Below are positions 15,751 to 21,203 of a stretch of 21,203 nt of DNA, piece by piece (within the stretch, counting starts at the first letter, position 1; each line of letters starts with the position of its first letter). The notes beneath the pieces were generated by a model. That model searched no databases, had not been told where the DNA came from, and worked only from the letters and a program-made list of their open reading frames with translations. Origin of the DNA: Sulfuritalea sp. (lineage in GTDB: Bacteria; Pseudomonadota; Gammaproteobacteria; Burkholderiales; Rhodocyclaceae). The translations under genes were made by a program, and so were the position numbers. The stretch is taken from contig JADJQA010000062.1 of NCBI GenBank assembly GCA_016712985.1, positions 1 to 21,203 of the forward strand, in the 5' to 3' direction.

Positions 15751-17547
15751 ATGGGAATCATCAAGCCGCTGCCGGAGCTCCTGGTCAGCCAGATCGCCGC
15801 CGGCGAAGTCGTCGAACGCCCGGCTTCGGTGCTCAAGGAATTGCTGGAAAACAGCCTCGACGCCGGCGCGACCCGGATCGATGTGCAACTCGAAGAAGGC
15901 GGCGTGCGCCTGATTCGGGTCGTCGATGACGGCGGCGGCATCGCCCCCGACGACCTGCCGGCGGCGCTGGCGCGCCACGCCACGAGCAAGATCGCGAGTC
16001 TGGCAGACCTCGAACGGGTCGCCAGCTACGGTTTTCGCGGCGAGGCGCTGGCCTCGATTGCGTCCGTGGCGCGAGTCGCCATCACGAGTCGGCACGCATC
16101 GCAGACCCACGCGTTCCGTCTGCGCAGCGAAGCCGAATGCGTCGAACCGGCGGCGCTGGCGGGCGGTACCGTAATCGAAGTCGCCGACCTGTATTTCAAT
16201 ACCCCGGCGCGACGCAAGTTCCTCAAGACCGAGGCCACCGAGTTCGCCCATTGCGACGAGGTGCTGCGTCGCATGGCGCTGGCGCGGCCCGATGTCGCCT
16301 TCACGCTGAGTCACAACGGCGCCGCGAAGCGCCGTCTCGCCGGCGCCGTGCCGTCAGGGGATGCCGCCGTGGATAACTTCCCGCGGCGCGCCAGGGAGAT
16401 CATCGGCGAGGAGTTTTTCCCGCATGCGCGAGCGCTGGATGTCGCGGCCGGGCCGCTCAGGCTCTTTGGCCTCGCGGCGCTGCCGGCCTATTCGCGCGCG
16501 GGACGCGACGAACAGTATTTCTTCGTCAATGGCCGCTTCGTGCGCGACAAGCTGCTGACGCACGCCGCGCGCCAGGCCTGGGCCGACATCCTGCACGGCG
16601 CGCGGCACCCGGCCTACGTGCTGTTCCTCGAACTCGACCCGGCCGGCGTCGACGTGAATGTCCATCCGGCCAAGACCGAGGTGCGCTTTCGCGATGCGCG
16701 CGGCATCCACCAGTTTGTTTTCCACGCGCTGCAACGCACGTTGGCCACGCCGCTGTCCGGTGCGGCCAGCCTCGCGGAAACCGCGCCCAGATCTACGCCG
16801 CCGGTCTTTTATCATGCGCGCCAGTCCGGCCTCGCGGTCGGCGAACCGGGTGCACGGCCTTACCTCGAGTTCGCCCACGCAGCATTGTCCGACGCGCCGG
16901 CCGTCGTCTCTTCGGCGCTGCGCTCTGCGTCCCGCGGAACTTCCAACCAACAGGACGATGGCGCGGCGCCGCTGCTCGGCTATGCGATCGCCCAACTGCA
17001 CGGCGTCTTCATCCTGGCCCAGAACGCTGCCGGCCTGGTGCTGGTGGACATGCATGCCGCGCACGAACGCATCCTCTACGAGCTGAAGCACAGCCTCGAC
17101 GCCGGGCCGCCCGCGACTCAGTCGCTGCTGGTGCCGCTGCTGATCTCCGCCAGCGAAGCCGAAATGGCGACCGCCAGCGAACAATCCGAGGTGCTCGGCC
17201 AGCTTGGCTTCGCCGTCGCCCCGGCCGGACCGCGGGAACTCGCCGTGCGCGGCCTGCCGGCGCTGCTGGCCGGCGGCAACCCGGTCGATCTGGTGCGCTC
17301 GCTGCTGCGGGATCTGGCCGAGCACCCGGCCAGTCGCGTGGTCGAGACACAGCGCAATGAACTGCTGGCCACCATGGCCTGCCACGGCGCCGTGCGCGCG
17401 CATCGCCTGCTCAGCCTGCCCGAAATGAACGCGCTGCTGCGCCAGATGGAGGAGACCGAACGCGCCGACCAGTGCAACCACGGCCGGCCGACCTGGGTTC
17501 AGTTGTCGATGGCGGAACTCGACCGGCTGTTCATGCGCGGACGTTAA
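15751..17547 (+). CDS. mutL: DNA mismatch repair protein MutL
   Basis: The protein has 598 residues. The GHKL ATPase domain is complete: QIAAGEVVERPASVLKELLE, NSLDAGAT, DDGGGI, ATSKI, YGFRGEALASIASV. The transducer domain follows (FFVNGRFVRDKLL, VDVNVHPAKTEVRF). After a linker the C-terminal dimerisation domain begins about residue 405. It holds DMHAAHERILYE (433-444), a version of the DQHAxxExxxxE metal motif of endonuclease-type MutL, plus ACHGA-like CHGAVRAH and CNHGRPTW. It therefore probably nicks DNA itself, as in MutH-less bacteria. Start ATG 15751. Intact and divergent from dedA. Confidence 0.95.
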   Translation: MGIIKPLPELLVSQIAAGEVVERPASVLKELLENSLDAGATRIDVQLEEGGVRLIRVVDDGGGIAPDDLPAALARHATSKIASLADLERVASYGFRGEALASIASVARVAITSRHASQTHAFRLRSEAECVEPAALAGGTVIEVADLYFNTPARRKFLKTEATEFAHCDEVLRRMALARPDVAFTLSHNGAAKRRLAGAVPSGDAAVDNFPRRAREIIGEEFFPHARALDVAAGPLRLFGLAALPAYSRAGRDEQYFFVNGRFVRDKLLTHAARQAWADILHGARHPAYVLFLELDPAGVDVNVHPAKTEVRFRDARGIHQFVFHALQRTLATPLSGAASLAETAPRSTPPVFYHARQSGLAVGEPGARPYLEFAHAALSDAPAVVSSALRSASRGTSNQQDDGAAPLLGYAIAQLHGVFILAQNAAGLVLVDMHAAHERILYELKHSLDAGPPATQSLLVPLLISASEAEMATASEQSEVLGQLGFAVAPAGPRELAVRGLPALLAGGNPVDLVRSLLRDLAEHPASRVVETQRNELLATMACHGAVRAHRLLSLPEMNALLRQMEETERADQCNHGRPTWVQLSMAELDRLFMRGR

Positions 17548-17604
17548 ACGGCACGCGGCGCGGGGCAGCGAGTCGGGGCCGAAGATGTTCGCTCGACGGA
17601 CGGA

Positions 17605-18237
17605 TCAGCTTGTTTCCTCATGGCTCTGCAAGCGCCGGATCTGCCGGTCATGGAAGCCGGAAAGCAACGATAACGCCGCGATGGCACCGATGAGCGCGGA
17701 GAACATGTCGGACTGTGTGTCCCAGGGATCGCCCTGAGTTCCCAGAAACTCATCTGCACCCTGGCCGAGCAATAGCGCCGCGCCCCACTCGATGAGTTCA
17801 TAGGTCGCACTGATTGCCAGGACAATGCACACCACCACGAATGCGAGCATCTTGCGGCCCTGCACGTAGGCGCCCCGAATGAGTATCTCGCGAGCGACCA
17901 GCGCGGGAACAAAGCCCTGGAAGAAGTGGCCGATCTTGTCGTAGGGATTTCGGTGAAGGCCCAGAACGTCCGCAATCTGGAAGCCAAGCGGTACCCGTGC
18001 ATACGTGTAGGCGCCGCCGAGCATGAGGACCAGCGCGTGCAAGAAGATGCACACGTAGAGCAGCGTCGTGAGCGGAAAGCGTCCGTGGGTTGCCCAGAGC
18101 ACGGGCACGGCAATGAAGATGGGGAACACTTCCATCGCCCAGGTTGCGCGGTCGTACGGCCTGGCGCCGGACGCGACGAGAAGCCCGAGAACGAGGACCA
18201 GGGCAACTGCAAGAGGCTTGGTGCGGTGGGAGTGCAT
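17605..18237 (-). CDS. DUF2238 / YjdF-like inner-membrane protein
   Basis: The protein has 210 residues, the same length as E. coli YjdF. It has about six hydrophobic segments. The family motifs are visible: NPYDKIGHFFQGFVPALVAREIL and SATYELIEWGAALLLGQGADEFLGTQGDPWDTQSDM, which are conserved in DUF2238. No enzymatic role is established for the family. Start ATG 18237. It is convergent with mutL; the 57-bp gap shows nothing notable. The 112-bp gap upstream (18238-18349) towards the cupin gene has no gene. Confidence 0.85.
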   Translation of the reverse strand: MHSHRTKPLAVALVLVLGLLVASGARPYDRATWAMEVFPIFIAVPVLWATHGRFPLTTLLYVCIFLHALVLMLGGAYTYARVPLGFQIADVLGLHRNPYDKIGHFFQGFVPALVAREILIRGAYVQGRKMLAFVVVCIVLAISATYELIEWGAALLLGQGADEFLGTQGDPWDTQSDMFSALIGAIAALSLLSGFHDRQIRRLQSHEETS

Positions 18238-18349
18238 GAGTTGCGAGCAATCTTTACAGGTTGGACGATTGTTGCAGGGCGGACAGCGGATTCATCGCGT
18301 GCATCCGTGTTGATGGATGGGGTGCGTCAATCGGTGTGCGGCCTCAGCC

Positions 18350-18832
18350 TCACACATACGGCTTGCCGTCCCTGTGGGCGAACGTCCATCGTCCTTCCAC
18401 AAGCAGGGCTTTCAAATCGTCATCAGGATAGCTCGCTTCGTCCCCCGGGGTTCTGTCGCCGACTTCGAGGTACACGACTTCCGTCGTGGTTTCGTTGATC
18501 AGACGGTGGCCGTTGTCTGTGCCTGCCTTGAAACCGGCGCACATTCCCGGAGAGAGCCGCGTTCGCCCTTCGTCCGTGTGCAGCGTGGGATTCCCCTCCA
18601 GGATGTAGATGAACTCGTCTTGCCTGGTGTGCGCATGACGCAGGGCCGAAACGGCATTGGGTGCCAGGCGCGTGAGATTCACGCCAAAGTTGGTGAGGCC
18701 AAAGACATCGCCAAGTTGGCGCTTCTCCCGGCCCGCCATGCGCGCCGCGAACGGTTCAGGGTAGACCGAGGGTTTGCTTCGAGCCGGTACCTCGGCAGCG
18801 GTGACGGCGACTGGATTGGATTTTTCAGACAT
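18350..18832 (-). CDS. Cupin-domain protein
   Basis: The protein has 160 residues with a single cupin barrel. Motif 1 LRHAHTRQDEFIYILEGNPTL has the HxHxxxxE metal ligands. Motif 2 follows (PGMCAGFKAGTDNGHRLIN, with a GHRLIN His). The end TPGDEASYPDDDLKALLVEGRWTFAHRDGKPY matches cupins common in proteobacteria. Likely a cytoplasmic metal-binding protein of unknown substrate. Start ATG 18832. The same reading frame stays open upstream to 19819 across brnA and the UPF0158 gene, but the start here is supported by the family's usual beginning (MSEKSNPV). Confidence 0.8.
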   Translation of the reverse strand: MSEKSNPVAVTAAEVPARSKPSVYPEPFAARMAGREKRQLGDVFGLTNFGVNLTRLAPNAVSALRHAHTRQDEFIYILEGNPTLHTDEGRTRLSPGMCAGFKAGTDNGHRLINETTTEVVYLEVGDRTPGDEASYPDDDLKALLVEGRWTFAHRDGKPYV

Positions 18833-18835
18833 GAG

Positions 18836-18849
18836 AATCTCGCGAGATT
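18836..18849. promoter_or_regulatory. 14-bp perfect palindrome at the cupin gene start
   Basis: AATCTCGCGAGATT is perfectly palindromic and lies 4 bp upstream of the cupin ATG, over its ribosome-binding region. It could be an operator; no factor is identified. Confidence 0.35.
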
Positions 18850-18880
18850 GAACGGCGGGGGAAGTCGGCAAAGCGCAGCA

Positions 18881-19027
18881 TATGTGTTCGATGTGCTGGC
18901 GGTACTGACGGTGGTGCCTGTGGCGCGCGACGACCCCTTGCGAATTGTCAGCTTCCGACCGGCGAGTGAAGAGGAAAGGAGCGCTTACCATGACTGGCTT
19001 GACGATGACTTCAACGGCGACCAATGA
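18881..19027 (+). pseudogene. brnT: C-terminal remnant of a BrnT-type toxin
   Basis: The frame ending at 19027 reads VARDDPLRIVSFRPASEEER, then SAYHDWLDDDF. RIISxRxAxxxERxxY is the conserved C-terminal signature of BrnT ribonuclease toxins. Only about 48 residues of the usual about 90 are recognisable; the N-terminal half, including the start, is missing upstream of about 18880. It overlaps brnA by 38 bp, the normal brnT-brnA arrangement. It is unlikely to be functional because there is no start with a ribosome-binding site. Confidence 0.6.
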
Positions 19028-19328
19028 AAAGCGCGCTGCCGCCAAGCGCGGTGAGAGCAAGACCGATTCGGCGAAAGTTCGTGTCGGGACTCCGTATGTC
19101 TGGGATGGCAAGAACGAGGATGAGCGTCCGCTGACGCGGGAAGAAATGCAGGCCGGGGTCGAGGCATACCGCAAGCAACGCGGTCGCCCTGCCGGGAGCG
19201 ACAAAGAGTCGACCACGATCCGGTTCGACCGGGAAGTCCTCGCCGCCTTCCGTGCCGCTGGCCCCGGTTGGCAGACGCGCATGAACGCGGCGCTGCGTGA
19301 CTGGCTCAAGAACCACTCTCCAGCGTAA
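18990..19328 (+). CDS. brnA: BrnA-family antitoxin
   Basis: The protein has 112 residues. The C-terminal part RGRPAGSDKESTTIRFDREV, LAAFRAAGPGWQTRMNAALR, DWLKNHSPA is the BrnA ribbon-helix-helix DNA-binding region with the conserved GPGWQTRxNAxLR. The N-terminal part (about 1-65) is charged and would bind the BrnT toxin. Start ATG 18990 has GGAAAGGAG 8 nt upstream. BrnA normally neutralises BrnT and represses its own operon; here the toxin is truncated, leaving an orphan antitoxin. It is followed directly by an attC-like site (19347-19395). Confidence 0.85.
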   Translation: MTGLTMTSTATNEKRAAAKRGESKTDSAKVRVGTPYVWDGKNEDERPLTREEMQAGVEAYRKQRGRPAGSDKESTTIRFDREVLAAFRAAGPGWQTRMNAALRDWLKNHSPA

Positions 19329-19346
19329 GTCGTCGCCAAGCAACGG

Positions 19347-19395
19347 GCATAACGCCCAGAGAGCCGAGCGAACGGGGGCGACCGCCGGGTTAGCC
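19347..19395 (-). repeat. attC-like site 1
   Basis: On the minus strand it runs from GGCTAAC (19395-19389) to GTTATGC (19353-19347), about 49 bp, with pairable arms. The segment GCGAACGGGGGCGACCGCCGGGTT (19368-19391) reappears at 20547-20569. It sits after the UPF0158 gene in that gene's sense. It is shorter than most attC sites and the boxes are imperfect. Confidence 0.45.
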
Positions 19396-19441
19396 CGCAT
19401 TTTGACCAGGCCCCGTTGCTATCGAAAGCCCCGAGCCTTTG

Positions 19442-19819
19442 CCAATCACGCAAAGCAAGCTCAGTTGCTTCGGCCTCATAGATGTACCAAGCTTCCAGGC
19501 AGCCCTTTCGTTCCAGCAGATCCTTGAACCGCCCGTAGGCCCCGCGCTGGCGAAAGAAGTTTGCAACGGTTTGACATGAGTCGCCAAGCCGTTCTTCAGC
19601 GAATCTGAAGGCGAGGCCCTTCCCAAGATTCAGGTCATGCTTGTTCGGCACCACCACGTAAATGCTTCCGTCTTCAATGTCGTCGGGAAGCTCCTCGTCA
19701 AGTTCCATCGTGCTTGAGGACCAATGAACATTTCCAGTGATGCGGGACACGAAGGCCTCGCTATCATCGGGAGACGCACTGACCCACTCGTAGGCGGCCA
19801 GCAGATCGTCAAGCTTCAC
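19442..19819 (-). CDS. UPF0158 family protein, stop codon missing
   Basis: From GTG 19819 (VKLDDLLAAYEWVSASPDDS) the protein shows family features: DEELPDDIEDGSIYVVVPNK, NLGKGLAFRFAEE, FRQRGAYGRFKDLLERKGCL and YIYEAEATELALRDW. Recognisable homology ends at RDW (19442), a few residues short of the normal end. No stop follows in this frame; it stays open to 18350. A one-base shift would give a TAA inside the attC-like site at 19392-19390. The function of UPF0158 is unknown. It probably is an integron-cassette gene in the array orientation. The C-terminus is uncertain. Confidence 0.7.
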
Positions 19820-19845
19820 GGGGCGCCCGGTGTCATGGTTTGCGG

Positions 19846-19893
19846 GGCTAACGTGGGGTCACCGGCGCTGCGCGGCTTTATCGCGCAGCGTCC
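19846..19893 (-). repeat. attC-like site 2
   Basis: It contains the 32-bp core CCGGCGCTGCGCGGCTTTAT... (19862-19893), identical to that at 20505-20536. The arms GGCGCTGCGCG and CGCGCAGCG-T-CC pair except for one extra base, as in attC sites. The minus-strand box GTTAGCC is at 19852-19846. The other box (expected near 19900-19920) is not recognisable. Confidence 0.5.
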
Positions 19894-19925
19894 CCTGCAC
19901 CGCGGGGTGGGCGGCTTGGTGGCAC

Positions 19926-19973
19926 TGGACACGTAGCGCCCGCTGCTGTACAGTAATACGTACATTTCAGGAG
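19926..19973 (+). promoter_or_regulatory. yefM-yoeB promoter and YefM operator
   Basis: TGGACA (19926-19931), 17 bp, TACAGT (19949-19954) form a promoter. CTGTACAG (19946-19953) and CGTACA (19959-19964) are two TGTACA-like cores with centres exactly 12 bp apart. That matches the known E. coli YefM operator layout as I recall it. AGGAG at 19969-19973 is the yefM ribosome-binding site. Confidence 0.6.
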
Positions 19974-19979
19974 CCGCTC

Positions 19980-20192
19980 ATGGACGCTATTACTTACACC
20001 ACTGTTCGCGCAAACCTCGCCAGCGCAATGGATCGAGTTTGCAACGACCACGAAGCTTTGATTATTACCCGCAACGGCGAACAGTCCGTCGTGATGCTTT
20101 CGCTCGACGACTACAAGGCGCTTGAGGAAACCGCCTATTTGTTGCGCACACCCGCAAACGCCAAGCGGGTTCTCTCGCCGTTGCACAACTGA
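19980..20192 (+). pseudogene. yefM: YefM-family antitoxin, C-terminus lost by frameshift
   Basis: The first about 65 residues (MDAITYTTVRANLASAMDRV, LIITRNGEQSVVMLSLDDYK, ALEETAYLLRTPANAKR) are a good Phd/YefM DNA-binding antitoxin. After AKRVLS the frame is off and stops at 20192 (70 aa instead of about 83). One missing base near 20177 separates LS from AVAQLNTAK. The expected end ELAK-stop overlapping the yoeB GTG is visible at 20217-20228 in yet another frame, so about three single bases appear lost. The lost tail is the YoeB-binding part. The DNA-binding part could still act. Confidence 0.75.
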
Positions 20193-20224
20193 ACACTGCA
20201 AAGGCGTTGAGCGGAGTTGGCCAA

Positions 20225-20479
20225 GTGAAACTGATCTTCGCAGAAGAGGCATGGGAAGACTACCTGTAACGGCAAAAGCAGGACAAGCGCATGGCGGAAC
20301 GGATCAATAAACTGATCCGGGATGTGCAACGTGAACCATTCAGCGGCGTCGGTAAGCCGGAGCCACTGAAGCATGCGCTGTCGGGTTTTTGGTCGCGGCG
20401 GATCACTGATGAGCATCGCATGGTTTATCGCGTTGTAAATGATGCGCTAGAAATTGTTCAACTCCGGTTTCGCTACTGA
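20225..20479 (+). pseudogene. yoeB: YoeB-family mRNA interferase toxin, inactivated
   Basis: The frame from GTG 20225 (VKLIFAEEAWEDYL) to RFRY-stop at 20479 is 84 codons, the exact YoeB length. TAA at 20267-20269 replaces the codon for the usual Tyr15, and the next codon gives Arg instead of Trp. KPEPLKH keeps Glu46 and ITDEHRMVYR keeps Arg65. The C-terminal RYHY reads RFRY, so catalytic His83 (E. coli numbering) is Arg. The stop and the active-site change both argue for a dead toxin. A shorter internal ORF from ATG 20291 exists but lacks the N-terminus. Confidence 0.8.
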
Positions 20480-20487
20480 CTCAAGAC

Positions 20488-20573
20488 GCCCAACGTAGAG
20501 CTATCCGGCGCTGCGCGGCTTTATCGCGCAGCGTCCGGTGGCCGAAGGGAACGGGGTCGACCGCCGGTTCGGC
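20488..20573 (-). repeat. attC-like site 3
   Basis: On the minus strand it runs from GCCGAAC (20573-20567) through the core hairpin (20536-20505) to GTTGGGC (20494-20488). The last box fits the GTTRRRY consensus perfectly. The extra unpaired base lies on the first arm, as expected for attC read on this strand. Length 86 bp. It follows the relE/parE gene. Confidence 0.6.
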
Positions 20574-20582
20574 GTCATGTGG

Positions 20583-20882
20583 CTACAACGATGGCTGTTT
20601 GCCACGGCTTGTATGCCAAACCGCCAACAGTTCAAGCGTATCGGAAGTTGCACGGTAGTAAATGAAATACTGGATTCGACCTACCAGCAAGCGGCGAACA
20701 CCCCTGACCCTGGTACCCTCGTAGGAGGTGCCGATACCCGGCTGCCGGGCCAGTAGAGCCATGGCTTCGCCAATGTCTGTACGAACAGCACCCGGTGCAG
20801 CGGGCCGGTTTTCGGCCCACCATTCGGCGGCCCTATTGATCTGTAATGCAGCGCGCGCAGAGACCTTGATGCGAAGCGCCAT
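20583..20882 (-). CDS. RelE/ParE-type toxin
   Basis: The protein has 99 residues. It opens MALRIKVSARAALQINRAAE and has WWAENRPAAPGAVRTDIGEA, GIGTSYEGTRVRGVRRLLV, GRIQYFIYYRATSDTLELLA and VWHTSRG. These are the ParE/RelE-superfamily pattern (helical N-terminal hairpin, RRLLVGxIxYxIYYR, and VWHxSR at the end). It would block translation or gyrase. Start ATG 20882 follows the antitoxin gene by two bases. Intact, although the antitoxin appears broken. Confidence 0.82.
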   Translation of the reverse strand: MALRIKVSARAALQINRAAEWWAENRPAAPGAVRTDIGEAMALLARQPGIGTSYEGTRVRGVRRLLVGRIQYFIYYRATSDTLELLAVWHTSRGKQPSL

Positions 20883-20884
20883 CG

Positions 20885-21107
20885 TTAGCCGTATTTGCGC
20901 AGACTTTTGAGAAGTTCATCAGCGGAGACAAATTCGCCCCTGTCGATCTCCGCCATTGCAGCGAGGAGTTCGTCTTCGTCTTCAGCTAAGAGAGTGAAGG
21001 CTCATCCGGCTCGCGCGAGAGGACGGCGACAACTGATCCCTCGACGAGGGAGACGCCCTCAACGGCCAAACCTTTCCGCCGACAACGGTTCCAGTGGTGA
21101 CTTGCAT
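20885..21107 (-). pseudogene. Antitoxin gene paired with the RelE/ParE toxin, two frameshifts
   Basis: This is not visible as one open frame. From ATG 21107 it reads MQVTTGTVVGGKV. A one-base shift at the TTT on the coding strand (plus 21068-21070) leads to LAVEGVSLVEGSVVAVLSRE, PDEP. Another missing base near 20999 leads to FTLLAEDEDELLAAMAEIDR, GEFVSADELLKSLRKYG, then a stop at 20885. Joined, this resembles the antitoxins normally found before such RelE/ParE toxins (MQVTTGTVVxGKVxxEG...). Both breaks look like a lost T in a T run. It may be real decay or a sequence error. Confidence 0.6.
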
Positions 21108-21149
21108 GGGCCAATACTACTCCTGCAGCCTTATGTATGTACTCCTGAC

Positions 21150-21203
21150 GCCCAACGTTGGTTCACCGGCGCTGCGCGGCACGCATCGCGCAGCGTCCAG
21201 CGA
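21150..21203 (-). repeat. attC-like site 4, cut by the window edge
   Basis: GCCCAAC (21150-21156, GTTGGGC on the minus strand) is followed by GTTGGTTCACCGGCGCTGCG and the paired arm CGCGCAGCGTCC, again with an extra T. It shares its outer box and core with site 3. It continues past the right edge. Confidence 0.55.

Noticed and set aside
16354..17481. Minus-strand 375-codon open frame opposite mutL
   Set aside because: Mirror of the mutL coding frame with Gln/His/Arg bias; mutL is complete and well supported.
20291..20479. A short separate gene from ATG 20291
   Set aside because: It is the C-terminal part of yoeB after the premature TAA; no ribosome-binding site of its own was seen.

Overview
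The window looks like chromosomal DNA of a GC-rich betaproteobacterium, probably Rhodocyclales or Nitrosomonadales. The evidence is the protein similarity of the core genes (purN, DUF3108, rsmB, rlmB, mutL), the gene order purN-DUF3108-rsmB, and a Qmo/Hdr electron-transfer operon of the kind found in sulfur-metabolising bacteria. The genus is inference.

Layout. (1) 1-4829, minus strand: qmoA-qmoB-hdrC-hdrB, a flavin/iron-sulfur heterodisulfide-reductase-like complex, cut by the left edge. Each of the four genes contains at least one reading-frame break. (2) 4976-6548: a scar region. A 5' fragment of an alpha/beta hydrolase (plus strand, with frameshift, stop codon and altered nucleophile) and a 5' fragment of mfd (minus strand) both lose their 3' ends towards a central segment holding a polysaccharide deacetylase gene. 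(3) 6618-7840: a PQQ-type aldose sugar dehydrogenase with one frameshift and a dispersed repeat inside its signal-peptide region. (4) 8000-15691, minus strand: dedA, a lipoprotein gene, purN, DUF3108, rsmB, a PLD-family nuclease, an MscS channel and rlmB, a compact housekeeping run. (5) 15751-17547: mutL on the plus strand. (6) 17605-18832, minus strand: a YjdF-like membrane protein and a cupin. (7) 18881-21203: what I read as the far end of an integron cassette array (four attC-like hairpins). It carries small genes: a truncated brnT with brnA, a UPF0158 gene, a decayed yefM-yoeB pair, and a relE/parE toxin with a broken antitoxin.

Two themes run through the window. First, a family of GC-rich hairpin repeats fills several intercistronic gaps, with three clear copies at 3392-3532, 8783-8919 and 10862-11010 and weaker ones elsewhere. 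Second, many genes carry one-base indels, several at short homopolymers, while others of comparable length (mutL, rsmB, the MscS gene, rlmB, purN) are intact. Some of these indels may be assembly errors. The premature stops, active-site changes and truncations in the hydrolase, mfd, brnT and yoeB look like real decay.

All identifications come from reading motifs and remembered family sequences; no database search was run.
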